Source: Nostoc sp. UHCC 0302 (lineage in GTDB: Bacteria > Cyanobacteriota > Cyanobacteriia > Cyanobacteriales > Nostocaceae). Taken from it: 64,000 bases of DNA. The notes under the pieces are model-generated. The model was not told where the DNA came from. It saw nothing but the letters and a program-made list of their open reading frames with translations, and made no database searches. The stretch covers positions 1,118,501 to 1,182,500 of the forward strand of contig NZ_CP151099.1 of assembly GCF_038096175.1 (NCBI RefSeq). Direction: 5' to 3'. Of the stretch, positions 35,305-44,297 are shown in pieces. The translations under genes and the position numbers were made by a program. Numbering within the stretch: the first letter of the stretch is position 1; each line of letters begins with the position of its first letter.

Positions 35305-36189
35305 TTATCCTTTGACAGCACCAGCTGTAAGACCTTGGACAATTCGGCGTTGGAAAAACAAAACTAGTAAAACCAGGGGAAGTGTTCCCAAAACGGTGGC
35401 AGCAGCGATCGCACCATAAGGAATTTCAAATACTGTTGCACCACCTAACTGAGCAGCAGCAACGGGAATCGTCTTCAACTCTTCACGAGTCATAAATGTC
35501 AGAGCGAAGATAAACTCGTTCCAGGCAAAAATAAAAGTGAGAATTCCAGTAGTCACCAAAGCGGGAAGGGTCATAGGCAGCACAATTTGCCACAGTAATT
35601 GAAAGGTGTTGTAGCCATCAACCCTAGCGGAATCTTCTAAGTCTTTTGGTAATTGTTGAAAAAAGCTTTTGAGTACCAGAATTGTCAACGGCAAATTAAT
35701 GGCAGTGTAAGGTATAATCAGCGCCAGATAGTTATTGCCTAATCTAAGCACCTGAATAATTTCTAACAGTCCCAAGAACAAAAGAATTCCAGGAAACAAA
35801 GTGACGATCAGAATGCTTGCGAGGATAAATTGTTCACCCCAAGGGCGTAGCCGTGCTAGGGCATAAGCCGCGGGCGCTCCGATCGCTAAAGCTAAAGCTG
35901 TAGAGGTAATCGATACAAAGGCGCTGTTGAGGATGTAGCGCCAAAATGGACGACGGGTGAATAATTCAATGTAGTGACTGAAAGTGAATCGCTGAGGGAA
36001 ATAAACAGTAGGAACAGCAGCGATATCCTCGTTGACTTTAAACGAGGTCAGTACTTGCCATAAAATTGGTGCGAGGCTGAATAGTACCACTAATACAACT
36101 GCTATTAGTAGCAAGATTTTTTTAAGAGAAAACCTAGTTTTACCTGTTCGTCCTGGAGTTGCTGAAACTGTTTGTGGAATTATACTCAT
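35305..36189 (-). CDS. Sugar ABC transporter permease (MalG type)
   Basis: A 294-residue inner-membrane permease with six predicted helices. The EAA loop is EDSARVDGYNTFQLLWQIVL-like and ends before LPALVTTGILTFIFAWNEFI. It pairs with the MalF-type permease, whose stop lies 3 bp upstream, and precedes the ATPase gene. The set imports a sugar or sugar derivative; the substrate cannot be told from the permease. Confidence 0.93.
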   Translation of the reverse strand: MSIIPQTVSATPGRTGKTRFSLKKILLLIAVVLVVLFSLAPILWQVLTSFKVNEDIAAVPTVYFPQRFTFSHYIELFTRRPFWRYILNSAFVSITSTALALAIGAPAAYALARLRPWGEQFILASILIVTLFPGILLFLGLLEIIQVLRLGNNYLALIIPYTAINLPLTILVLKSFFQQLPKDLEDSARVDGYNTFQLLWQIVLPMTLPALVTTGILTFIFAWNEFIFALTFMTREELKTIPVAAAQLGGATVFEIPYGAIAAATVLGTLPLVLLVLFFQRRIVQGLTAGAVKG

Positions 36190-36192
36190 CAG

Positions 36193-37104
36193 TTAAATTG
36201 CTCCTGATGTTTTGGCACGGTATTTTTTGAGCAATAAACTAGCGATCGCCACCGCAGCAATCAATATTAGAAATGTCACTACTACTAGGGCTGCCCCATA
36301 ACCAAAATCTAGGTAGCGCATTACTGTAGAGTAGATGTACAAAGACACCACTTCAGTAGCGCCACCAGGGCCACCTCCGGTCATCACAGCAATTAAGTCA
36401 AAAATTCCGAAAGCTTGAGCAAATCGAAATAGGGCTGCAATCAAGATTTGCGGCAGCAGTAGTGGCAAGGTAATATTACGAAAGCTTTGCCAAACATTTG
36501 CTCCATCGACAGAGTAAGCTTCGTAGAGGTCTTTCGGTATCGATTGCAAACCAGCCAGCAATAAAATACTAATAAAGGGTGTGGTTTTCCAAATATCAGC
36601 AAAAATCACTGCGAGCATTGCTAGAGTTGGATCTCCTAGCCAGTTAATCCCAATTTTAATCAACCCCAACCGACGTAAAATGTCGTTTACAACTCCAAAT
36701 TGGTCGTTAAAAATCCAAGCCCATGCTAGACCAATTAAAGCGGTAGGCAAAGCCCAGGGTAGAATGGCTGCTGTACGCACTATACCTCGTCCTAAAAACG
36801 CTTGATTGAGAACCAGAGCAATCAAGAGTCCTAGCACTAGTTCTGAAAGTACAGATGCTGTTGTGAACACGGTCGTCGCCCAGAAACTCTGCCAGAAACG
36901 GCCATCCCCTACCATCCGCACATAATTGTCCAAACCAGAGAATACGGGTTGTAACTCTGTCCCTAAATTTTTGGTAAATACACTTAGCCAGAATGCTCGT
37001 AAAATCGGGTAGCCAAATACAAACAACAACAACAGCAATGTTGGTATTAGCAAGATCCAAGCCGTCTGTTGTTCCCTATTTCGAAGTGTATGCAGATTAG
37101 TCAT
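36193..37104 (-). CDS. Sugar ABC transporter permease (MalF type)
   Basis: A 303-residue permease with six helices (UgpA/MalF-like, without the long periplasmic loop of E. coli MalF). The EAA loop is YEAYSVDGANVWQSFRNITL. It lies 69 bp after the binding-protein gene; the gap has repeated CATTAGT/CATTTGT heptamers (37105-37141). It acts with the next gene as a heterodimeric channel. Confidence 0.93.
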   Translation of the reverse strand: MTNLHTLRNREQQTAWILLIPTLLLLLFVFGYPILRAFWLSVFTKNLGTELQPVFSGLDNYVRMVGDGRFWQSFWATTVFTTASVLSELVLGLLIALVLNQAFLGRGIVRTAAILPWALPTALIGLAWAWIFNDQFGVVNDILRRLGLIKIGINWLGDPTLAMLAVIFADIWKTTPFISILLLAGLQSIPKDLYEAYSVDGANVWQSFRNITLPLLLPQILIAALFRFAQAFGIFDLIAVMTGGGPGGATEVVSLYIYSTVMRYLDFGYGAALVVVTFLILIAAVAIASLLLKKYRAKTSGAI

Positions 37105-37173
37105 TAGTTATTAGTCATTTGTCATTAGTCATTTGTCATTAGGCATTAATTATTCCCCTTGTCCTCCTTGTCT

Positions 37174-38487
37174 CTAGTCCCCAGCCTCTAGCAGCCGGCG
37201 AGTTTCATTAGCAGCAGCTTTCATTGCTCGTTCCGGACTTATCCGGCCGGATAGCGCAGCGCTGAGATAACGCTGTAAAATATCTGATGTTTGGGCGTAT
37301 TGCGCGATGGGCGAACGTAAAACTGCATTATCTACAACTTTTAGCAATTGCGGATAGTGAGGATATTTGGCAATAATCTCTGGATTTGTAAACAAATCCC
37401 GGCGACTTGGTACATAGCCTGCACTCAAAATGAATCGCCGCTGGGCATCTTCACTGGTAAAGTACTGAATTGCTTTCCAAGCTTGTTCGGAATGTTTAGA
37501 AGATTTAGAAATTCCTATACCCCAGCCCCCTAGACAAGCCGCTCCAGCCATCCCAGGAGCATGAACCATTGGTTTAATTGCAATTTTGCCTTGGATTGGT
37601 GAACCTTTTGCTTGGGCTAAAGGCCACGCATAAGGCCAACTGCGTAAAAACGCCACTTGACCACTTTGGAACAAGCGCCGGGTGTCTTCTTCTTGATAAG
37701 TTGTAACCCCTGGAGGAGATATGCCCTGACTGATGGTACTACGTAAAAACTCAATGGCTCGTAATGTTTCTGGACGATCTAGCCCTACTTCGAGCGTATC
37801 GGGATTAACCCAAAAGCCGTTAAAGCCTTTAAGGATTTCCACAAACATCGCTACGAGGCCTTCATATTGGCGCCCCTGCCAAACATAACCCCAATTCACC
37901 TTGTCTTTCTTCTGCAAGATTTGGGAAATTCGCATCAAATCCTCAAAAGTTTCTGGCGGTTGCAATCCTGCTTCTTTTAATAAATCTTCCCGATAGTAAA
38001 GCATTCCTACGTCAGAACGCACTGGAATGCGGTAAAGCTTGCCCTGGTAACGTCCCCCTTCTACATCCTTGGGTGAAAACGCTGCTAACTCCTGCTTGGA
38101 AATACGATCATCTAAAGGTAGCAACCATCCAGCAGCAGCGAACTTAGATGTCCAGATAACGTCCATATTAACCAGGTCATATGGGGATTCGCCTAAGATA
38201 AAAGACGAAGTATACAGGTCTTCAAGCAAATTTGTCGCATTTGGCCCCTCAACCAAGTTAATGCGAATGCCTGGGTTCTCAGCTTCAAAGTCTTTAATTA
38301 AACCTTGTTTCCAAGGTTGGGCATCAGGTGCAGTAATCAACATATTTAGGGTAACTGCTTGCTGCGAAAGTGTTACCCAACTAAACAATGTGATACTTAG
38401 CAAAATTGCCAAAAAAATTCCTATATGCAAAAAACTTTGTTTTTGTATAATTTTTGGCAATTTATTTATTGGCTTTCGGTACAACAT
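37174..38487 (-). CDS. Sugar ABC transporter substrate-binding protein
   Basis: A 437-residue family-1 extracellular solute-binding protein with an N-terminal signal anchor (about 20-45; no clear lipobox). Motifs: WKQGLIKDFEAENPGIRINL, GESPYDLVNMDVIWTSKFAA, GKLYRIPVRSDVGMLYYRED and a C-terminal AWKAIQYFTSEDAQRRF. It is first in the operon (binding protein, two permeases, ATPase). This order is like cyanobacterial uptake systems for trehalose, sucrose or glucosylglycerol, but the ligand is not determined. Confidence 0.92.
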   Translation of the reverse strand: MLYRKPINKLPKIIQKQSFLHIGIFLAILLSITLFSWVTLSQQAVTLNMLITAPDAQPWKQGLIKDFEAENPGIRINLVEGPNATNLLEDLYTSSFILGESPYDLVNMDVIWTSKFAAAGWLLPLDDRISKQELAAFSPKDVEGGRYQGKLYRIPVRSDVGMLYYREDLLKEAGLQPPETFEDLMRISQILQKKDKVNWGYVWQGRQYEGLVAMFVEILKGFNGFWVNPDTLEVGLDRPETLRAIEFLRSTISQGISPPGVTTYQEEDTRRLFQSGQVAFLRSWPYAWPLAQAKGSPIQGKIAIKPMVHAPGMAGAACLGGWGIGISKSSKHSEQAWKAIQYFTSEDAQRRFILSAGYVPSRRDLFTNPEIIAKYPHYPQLLKVVDNAVLRSPIAQYAQTSDILQRYLSAALSGRISPERAMKAAANETRRLLEAGD

Positions 38488-38780
38488 TATTAACTTAGCA
38501 ATTACTAATGGTAATTATTATTAGTAAATAACAGCATGGCACCTTTAAGATAACTATCAATACTACTTTTTAACAAAAATGCTTCAGCAATAAATAATAA
38601 AATAATATTTAATAAAGTTAATGAACTTAATATTAAGCTGTTCTTGTAATAACCAAATTTATTTTAGATAAGCGTAGTATCTTGAGAGTATTACTAATAC
38701 AAAAAGTTTACAAAAATTATTTAGTATCTAAGTAAATTTGGACTCAGCAAGTGAAGCGCGTTCGCCTTTGGCGTTGGCCC

Positions 38781-38860
38781 AGCGATCGCGCTTGTGTAAC
38801 ATCTGCAATTCAACACTCACGTTCTCCCTGCCGTTATCTATGCTGTCTGAAGAACAGCGA
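38781..38860. repeat. 80-bp direct repeat (partner at 39220-39302)
   Basis: The segment starts AGCGATCGCGCTTGTGTAAC and ends GAACAGCGA. It recurs with a few differences and small indels at 39220-39302. The two copies bracket a decayed small gene (38947-39177). The second copy ends about 30 bp before the duplicated HU segment. The intervals 38488-38780 and 38861-38946 hold nothing else I can support. Confidence 0.75.
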
Positions 38861-38946
38861 TTGCAATGCCTGCTTGCTCAATTGCATCACAGTATTTTGG
38901 GTCAATGATCTATGACAATCAGTTGGCAGAGATTTGATAAAAGCTG

Positions 38947-39177
38947 TCACCTCTGACCCAGTTTTATATTTCCCCCACTCCGAGCATCAGCAATCTGTTT
39001 CGCTACCTTATCAGCATCCTCTCACTTGGCATGAGCAGTAATACATTGAATATCATGTCCAGTAAATGTAATCCATGTCTGCCAAAGTCTTGTTACTGGA
39101 TGTTGTACAATCCCTGTGGTCAGTTCATTGTCCTCAAACACTGGTTTTCTCTTTGGGCGACCAAATCCTTTAAACAT
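38947..39177 (-). pseudogene. Small hypothetical gene with an in-frame stop
   Basis: Minus-strand frame: MFKGFGRPKRKPVFEDNELT, then TWITFTGHDIQCITAHAK, a TGA stop, and EDADKVAKQIADARSGG before the final stop. With the TGA repaired this would be a 76-residue protein. I do not know the family. It lies between the two 80-bp direct repeats. Confidence 0.55.
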
Positions 39178-39352
39178 GACTGTATTCAGTAAACACAATT
39201 AAATGCCCAAAATCAACACAGCGATCGCGCTTGTGTAACATCTGCAATTTAACACTCACGTTTGTCCCCTGCTGTTGCCCTATACTGTCTTGAGAACAGC
39301 GAACGCGACAGCGGGAGCAGTGATTATGATTGCTTGTGGTAAAGCAATTCAT

Positions 39353-39628
39353 CTATGGTGCTACTTTTTCTTTAAACTGCTTACCTGGAGAAAACGCAGG
39401 CACTCTGGTAGCTGGAATGGTCATTGGTTCGTTGGTTTTAGGATTACGCCCTTCACGCTGGGAGCGATCGCGTCGCTCGAATGACCCAAACCCAACCAGC
39501 GTTACCTTATCCCCATTCGCTACAGCTTCGGTAACGACTTCTAAAAAAGCTGATATCACCTCCAATGCTTCCTTTTTTGTGATGTTGGCCTTTGCTGCTA
39601 CAGCATCCACTAGTTCGCCTTTGTTCAT
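39353..39628 (-). CDS. HU-type DNA-binding protein, copy 2
   Basis: Encodes the same 91 residues as the gene at 29681-29956. The duplicated block is 39335-39632, with three silent differences from the other copy. Its ATG overlaps the stop of a decayed TPR gene on the same strand. Which copy is ancestral cannot be told from the window. The upstream sequences of the two copies differ, so their promoters must differ. Confidence 0.95.
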   Translation of the reverse strand: MNKGELVDAVAAKANITKKEALEVISAFLEVVTEAVANGDKVTLVGFGSFERRDRSQREGRNPKTNEPMTIPATRVPAFSPGKQFKEKVAP

Positions 39629-39922
39629 AAATTACTTTGAATAGATTTCTGTTGTTCTACAGACTTAATATGTTTATCACTTGCTGGTAACAAGCGATTG
39701 AATATTTCCATTACTGTTTGATAACACGAAAATGCTTTTTCGTAATCTAATAATTGCTCAAGACACTGGGCCAATTTTTGTACAGTCCGAGCTTTATCGA
39801 ACTCAACAGCCTTAATGTATTTAAATTTCCATGAAGTATCATAATTTGCCAGAGCTTGCTAATAAAAATCAATAGCTTTTGTATATTGCAGCAAACTCAA
39901 CATTAGTTCTGCTATTGATGTT
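39625..39922 (-). pseudogene. TPR protein C-terminal remnant
   Basis: Minus-strand frame: SIAELMLSLLQYTKAIDFY, a TAG stop, QALANYDTSWKFKYIKAVEF, then KLAQCLEQLLDYEKAFSCYQ and a C-terminal tail. The TPR pattern is recognisable. One in-frame stop and the missing N-terminus make it a pseudogene. It ends inside the first codon of the HU copy. Confidence 0.6.
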
Positions 39923-39948
39923 TATAACTATGTCATCAGTTATAACTT

Positions 39949-40101
39949 TTACACATCACGCGCTTTGAAAAAATTATAGATTGCAAGAGCAATGGCTAAA
40001 AGCAACACTGCATGAATTAAATTTCCGGCAATATGCAGTGCCAGTCCTAATGCCCAAAAAGCAACTAATACAACAACAATGCCCCAAAGTATACTTAACA
40101 T
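39949..40101 (-). CDS. Small two-helix membrane protein (lmo0937 family)
   Basis: A 50-residue protein, MLSILWGIVVVLVAFWALGL followed by a second hydrophobic helix and the tail YNFFKARDV. It matches the small lmo0937 family of membrane proteins found across bacteria and often stress-induced. A ribosome binding site (GGAGTAAAG) lies at the right distance from ATG 40101. It is one of few intact genes in this decayed part. Confidence 0.8.
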   Translation of the reverse strand: MLSILWGIVVVLVAFWALGLALHIAGNLIHAVLLLAIALAIYNFFKARDV

Positions 40102-40540
40102 ATCTTTACTCCAGTCAAGTAATTTTTACTTATTCCAACATTTTATCGTCTCACTTGAGTTTTATAAATAATAGTTTACAAGTCGTCGTCAAAATTCAGA
40201 TATGCTGTTAATGTTGGGTGAGGAGTATTGGTTAGAACCTTATCTCCTCCTGAATTCCCAAGTCAATATTATTGAAGAATTCAGAAGTCAGAATGGGCTG
40301 CACCTCGCTACGCTAACAGGATTAAAGCTGGAGATGCTCCGCCTCCGGTCAGAATCAATTAGTGGGGAATTCAGCGCAAAGTCAGAGCGGAGGCTGACTC
40401 TGATCTGAACTTTGATAAGACAGACCCGCCACTAATTGAAGACCACTAAATCATAGATTTAGTGGGTGTCTAAAAAGAGCTTATAATTCAAACAGAATTC
40501 TGGCTCATGAATTCTGCTTGATAAATATTCTCCTGAATTG
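40102..40540. other. Intergenic region with repeat-like sequence
   Basis: The 439 bp contain several GAATTC/GAATTCAGAAGTCAGAAT-type words (40250-40400), a style of low-complexity spacer seen between cyanobacterial genes. A 68-codon frame at 40202 reads only through this material and is not taken as a gene. Confidence 0.4.
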
Positions 40541-41491
40541 TTATTGCTGTTTATGAAGTTTGAAGCGTTGGTATAGTTCGTATAAAACTAACAGTAGAAT
40601 AGCGACACCCAGAGGCAGCAAATAGTAAATTAATCTGTAAGTTAACAAAATACCAAAAACTGTAGCCATATTGTTATTATCAGCCTCAAACCATAAAATT
40701 ACTGTCTCAAATACACCTAGACCTCCAGGAACATGGCTAATAATTCCCGCTATTTGAGCCAAGAAATAAATGCTGAAAAAACTTGGATATGAGAAATCGG
40801 TAACATCAATAAGTAAAATATAGAGAACACCAGCAGCTAACACCCAGTCAGCAGAAGCAATAACTAACTGTATCAGAGCAAATTTAGGAGATGGAAACGA
40901 AATTCTCCAAGAGCGAATTTTCAACGGTTGCTTTAGTCGAAAGCTGCCTAATACATAGCAGACTACTAGAGCCAGAAAAATCCACCCCAAAGAATGAGCA
41001 GAAGTGAAAGGCAAATGCAGTAATTTCGGAATAGTCAGTGGTTCAATAATAAATCCAATTCCGCCGATAGCGAACAAGCCTAGCCAGAAGCTGAGATTAC
41101 TGAAAGCAATTATTTGTGCAATATCAACAACTGATAATCCCCAGTTAGAGTAAAGCCGATAGCGAACAGCACTACCTGTTAATACAGCAAATCCAACACT
41201 ATTACTAATAGCATGACCCGAAAAAGCTGCAAGAATAATTTTTAAATAAGGCAGTCTCTGACGAATTTGGTAGCAAGCTAAGACGTCGTAGAGTGTAAGT
41301 ACTAAATAACTGAGAGTTGTTAATCCCAACGCTGACAACAGATGAATACTTGTAATTGCTTTGATACTATTGATTAATTCCCAGCAATTATACTTTTTTA
41401 GTTGTTGAATAATTGTGACTACAGCACAAATAAATAGTAAAAGACTCAACAACGAAATAATTAAATTGATTGGGCGCTTTTGCTTGCTCAT
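40541..41491 (-). CDS. UPF0104 / YbhN-type membrane protein (LPG synthase TM family)
   Basis: A 316-residue protein with about eight hydrophobic helices. The signature AAFSGHAISNSVGFAVLTGSAVRYRLY (about 88-114) and IAGIISHVPGGLGVFETVIL are typical of the flippase part of lysylphosphatidylglycerol synthase (MprF) and stand-alone UPF0104 proteins. No soluble synthase domain is present. A role in lipid translocation is inferred from the family. Confidence 0.87.
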   Translation of the reverse strand: MSKQKRPINLIISLLSLLLFICAVVTIIQQLKKYNCWELINSIKAITSIHLLSALGLTTLSYLVLTLYDVLACYQIRQRLPYLKIILAAFSGHAISNSVGFAVLTGSAVRYRLYSNWGLSVVDIAQIIAFSNLSFWLGLFAIGGIGFIIEPLTIPKLLHLPFTSAHSLGWIFLALVVCYVLGSFRLKQPLKIRSWRISFPSPKFALIQLVIASADWVLAAGVLYILLIDVTDFSYPSFFSIYFLAQIAGIISHVPGGLGVFETVILWFEADNNNMATVFGILLTYRLIYYLLPLGVAILLLVLYELYQRFKLHKQQ

Positions 41492-41659
41492 ACAGTTGAT
41501 GATTACAGCAGTATCTAGTAGCTTACTGTGATTAGTCCATTATGAGATCCAGATTACTTTGTGGGACGGTGCTAAACGGCGAATGCATCACTGATCCTTA
41601 AGCAGTTCGCCAAGTTCCATTGATGGGGAAAAAAGAAAGGGCCTCATGTTTTAAATCCC

Positions 41660-42175
41660 TTACCTTTTAATCTTTTTCCTTTTCCTAAACCTAACCCAAC
41701 AATTTTGGGTTGGCAGACTACTAGTAGGCAGGATTTGGAAACTATTTGTTGTCAAATTTTCGTAGACATCGGCTGCTGCAATCAAGTAATTCGACTTTTG
41801 GCGATTGTGACCAAAACGATAGCTTCTCCTAGCGGAGACACTGCGCGAATGCCAACGCCAAGGACGAACTCGGCAATACTCTTCAAAAGTATGGTGAGTT
41901 GAGCGGTACAGTCAGCGATCGCAAAAAGGCGGGGCGTAAACCCATCGCGTAATTCAGAGAGTGCCTTTCCTGCCTCACTCAAAAAAGGCTCGTTCTACCT
42001 TGCGTTCTAGATGAAGGCGATCGCTCTCTTCTACCTCTGTTAATTCTGGAACTTCAATGGCGGTAACGGTGATTGTTGCTGAAGCTGGGTTTTCCTTTTG
42101 GACAATGTTATCAGCATATTTTTCCAGCTTTTTTGTAAACTGATATTTACTCCAGGTAAGACTTGAATTAGGCAA
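41660..42175 (-). pseudogene. Broken hypothetical gene with repeat insertions
   Basis: Minus-strand pieces in several frames form one ancestral protein: WSKYQFTKKLEKYADNIV, EVEESDRLHLERKVERAFFE, AGKALSELRD, LYRSTHHTFEEYC, RQKSNYLIAAADVYENLTTN and SFQILPTS. Such proteins (with FEEYC and NYLIAAADVYENL) are common in Nostocales, with unknown function. A TGAG duplication breaks the frame near 41977. Two stretches (about 41930-41952 and 41820-41872) look like inserted dispersed repeats. Confidence 0.7.
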
Positions 42176-42361
42176 ATGTTACTCTATTTTTGGAGTATCT
42201 GTGGCTCTGTTTCAATCCCTAATAGGGTGTAGATGAAATTGCAATAAGAGATATTTTTTTACCCACATAGGCATCTTGGTCACAAGCATTGAGTATACAC
42301 ACTGTCTCATGACTGATAAACTGAGGTTGTAACCTATTACTCTAGCAATGTGCTACTTACT

Positions 42362-42874
42362 TCAATCCCACCAATAGGTAACAATAACTGCATCACGATC
42401 CTGTTGAACCTCCTCACCCCATAGCGCTCCTTCTAACCGAGTTTTCAATCGACGCTGAAGCCGGAAACTGTAGTCTTCATTCGTACCATCAGTGACTTCC
42501 ACAGAATCAGCTTGCCACTTTTTTCCTAAGTCCAAAAGTTGAGATACCTTCGTGTCTTGATTTTCGGCAAGAATGTAGACAGTATCCGCAGGATAAGCAA
42601 CGAAATGGATAATGCTAGTTTCAGGCATAGGACGATAATTTGCCATTGCCAAGAGAGTATCGATGACACCACTAAAGCTCAGACCGTTTTCGTCTGGTGC
42701 AAAAATCGGTTTTGTAAACAGAAAGCTTGCCCATAAATCCGTATGGGAGGCAAGGTCAATAATCACTTGTTCGCCATCAAACTGATTAAATTGACGCTGC
42801 CAAACCAAGGCTGCAAAAAGTTCTTGAGGAGAATAAGATTGAGCAATCGATTGGATTTTCGTTAAGTCAAGCAT
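42362..42874 (-). CDS. Hypothetical protein (170 aa)
   Basis: A soluble protein with no signal peptide. It reads MLDLTKIQSIAQSYSPQELF at the start and ends AVIVTYWWD, with mixed alpha/beta content and no motif I recognise. The central part (IIHFVAYPADTVYILAENQD) looks globular. It is on the same strand as the chemotaxis operon, about 240 bp after cheB, and may be read with it. Function unknown. Confidence 0.6.
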   Translation of the reverse strand: MLDLTKIQSIAQSYSPQELFAALVWQRQFNQFDGEQVIIDLASHTDLWASFLFTKPIFAPDENGLSFSGVIDTLLAMANYRPMPETSIIHFVAYPADTVYILAENQDTKVSQLLDLGKKWQADSVEVTDGTNEDYSFRLQRRLKTRLEGALWGEEVQQDRDAVIVTYWWD

Positions 42875-43111
42875 CGCTATTGTTTAGTTAGTTGCTTCGC
42901 TTTCCTGCTTGAATTATAAAGCTATATAAAATGTAGTTGATATGGCTTTATAAGCTTGGGTCATACTAGCCAGTATCTATGAAAAATTTTTGCACTACCA
43001 ATAGCAGATGTTAATGGTGTGACAGGCTAACTCTGGTAGCAAGGTAGGGCAGCCGCCGCATCATGTCATTGCATAAAGCGAAACGGGGCGTAGCAAGAGT
43101 GTGAATTGGTT

Positions 43112-44185
43112 TCATCGATTTGATTGACGAGTATCGCTCTTAGGTATGCCAGATTGTCTAAACATTATTTGCTGAATTAAATTAGTAGCGATTGCTTCAG
43201 GAGGCAAAATTTCAACTGCTGCATTTAGTTGAACTGCTGCTTTGGGCATTCCATATACAATTGAACTTTCTTCATCCTGAGCGATTGTATGCCATCCCTG
43301 CGATCGCAAAAGGCTAAGTCCCTGGGCCCCATCTTGTCCCATTCCAGTAAGTAATACAGCAGTTTCTTTGTGGTTCCAGTACTGGGCAAGACTTTTGAAG
43401 AACACATCTATTGATGGGCGATAGGGATAGTCAATGGGTTCTTTTATGTAATGCAGAGTCAGATCAGAACGAAGACTTAGATGATCGTTCGTGCTTGCAA
43501 CTAAGACGATCCCTTTCTCTAAGCGATCGCCCACTGTTGCTAATTGCACAGTTAGAGGAGTTTGTTGATTTAACCAATCAACCAGTCCAGCAGAAAACTG
43601 CATATCCACATGTTGAATGATCGCAATTGCAGCCCCAAAGTTTGCCGGAAGGCGGGAGAGAATTGTTGCTAGAGCTTTTGGGCCACCTGTTGAGGAGCCG
43701 ATCGCCACTAGGGGAGGAAGCAGAGTAGAATGTGTGGAGAATGAAGTTAGCTTTGAAGTTTGGGGTTTAAGACTTGAGGTTGGAGATGATTTGCCAATAA
43801 GCTTGGCGATTGTGGTAATTTTTGTTAGTAATAGTTGTGCAGATTCCGAGCTTTCTTGAGTTCCTAAGATAGGAACATTCACTGCATCGCGGGCACCATA
43901 TCCCATCGCCTCAAACACTTTTCCGGCATTCTTGCTGACACTTGCGGTAACAATTATTATGGCGCAGGGAGACTGTTTCATAATCTGGCGGGTAGCTTCC
44001 ACACCGTCCATGACTGGCATGAACAAATCCATCAGAATTAAGTCAGGAGTGTCTCTGGCGCAACGGGCAACCGCTTCTATACCATCTCGCGCAATCCATG
44101 AGATTTCGTGACCTGGAACCGTCAGAAGCACACGTTTGAGTGCTTCCATTGCCATAGCCGTATCGTTGACGATCGCAATTCTCAT
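43112..44185 (-). CDS. cheB: CheB-type receptor methylesterase
   Basis: A 357-residue response regulator. A receiver domain (1-120) has Asp in [14 protein letters not shown], Thr in VTASVSKN, and a Lys position nearby. The C-terminal methylesterase (about 160-345) carries the catalytic triad: Ser in [12 protein letters not shown], His in IIQHVDMQF and Asp in [10 protein letters not shown]. It demethylates or deamidates chemoreceptors. It is last in the minus-strand operon, about 110 bp after the CheA-like gene, and looks intact although its partner genes are damaged. Confidence 0.93.
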   Translation of the reverse strand: MRIAIVNDTAMAMEALKRVLLTVPGHEISWIARDGIEAVARCARDTPDLILMDLFMPVMDGVEATRQIMKQSPCAIIIVTASVSKNAGKVFEAMGYGARDAVNVPILGTQESSESAQLLLTKITTIAKLIGKSSPTSSLKPQTSKLTSFSTHSTLLPPLVAIGSSTGGPKALATILSRLPANFGAAIAIIQHVDMQFSAGLVDWLNQQTPLTVQLATVGDRLEKGIVLVASTNDHLSLRSDLTLHYIKEPIDYPYRPSIDVFFKSLAQYWNHKETAVLLTGMGQDGAQGLSLLRSQGWHTIAQDEESSIVYGMPKAAVQLNAAVEILPPEAIATNLIQQIMFRQSGIPKSDTRQSNR

Positions 44186-44297
44186 TAGAAGTCCAGACTT
44201 ATTATCCGAATCGGGGATATATCCACTGTAGATGTTTTTACCGGAAAATCAGAGCTTTTAACCTACCCTTAATCCTTCGCTAGCTCTGCTGAAATAG

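Noticed and set aside
40202-40408. 68-codon plus-strand frame
   Set aside because: It runs through GAATTC-rich spacer repeats and has no protein-like composition.
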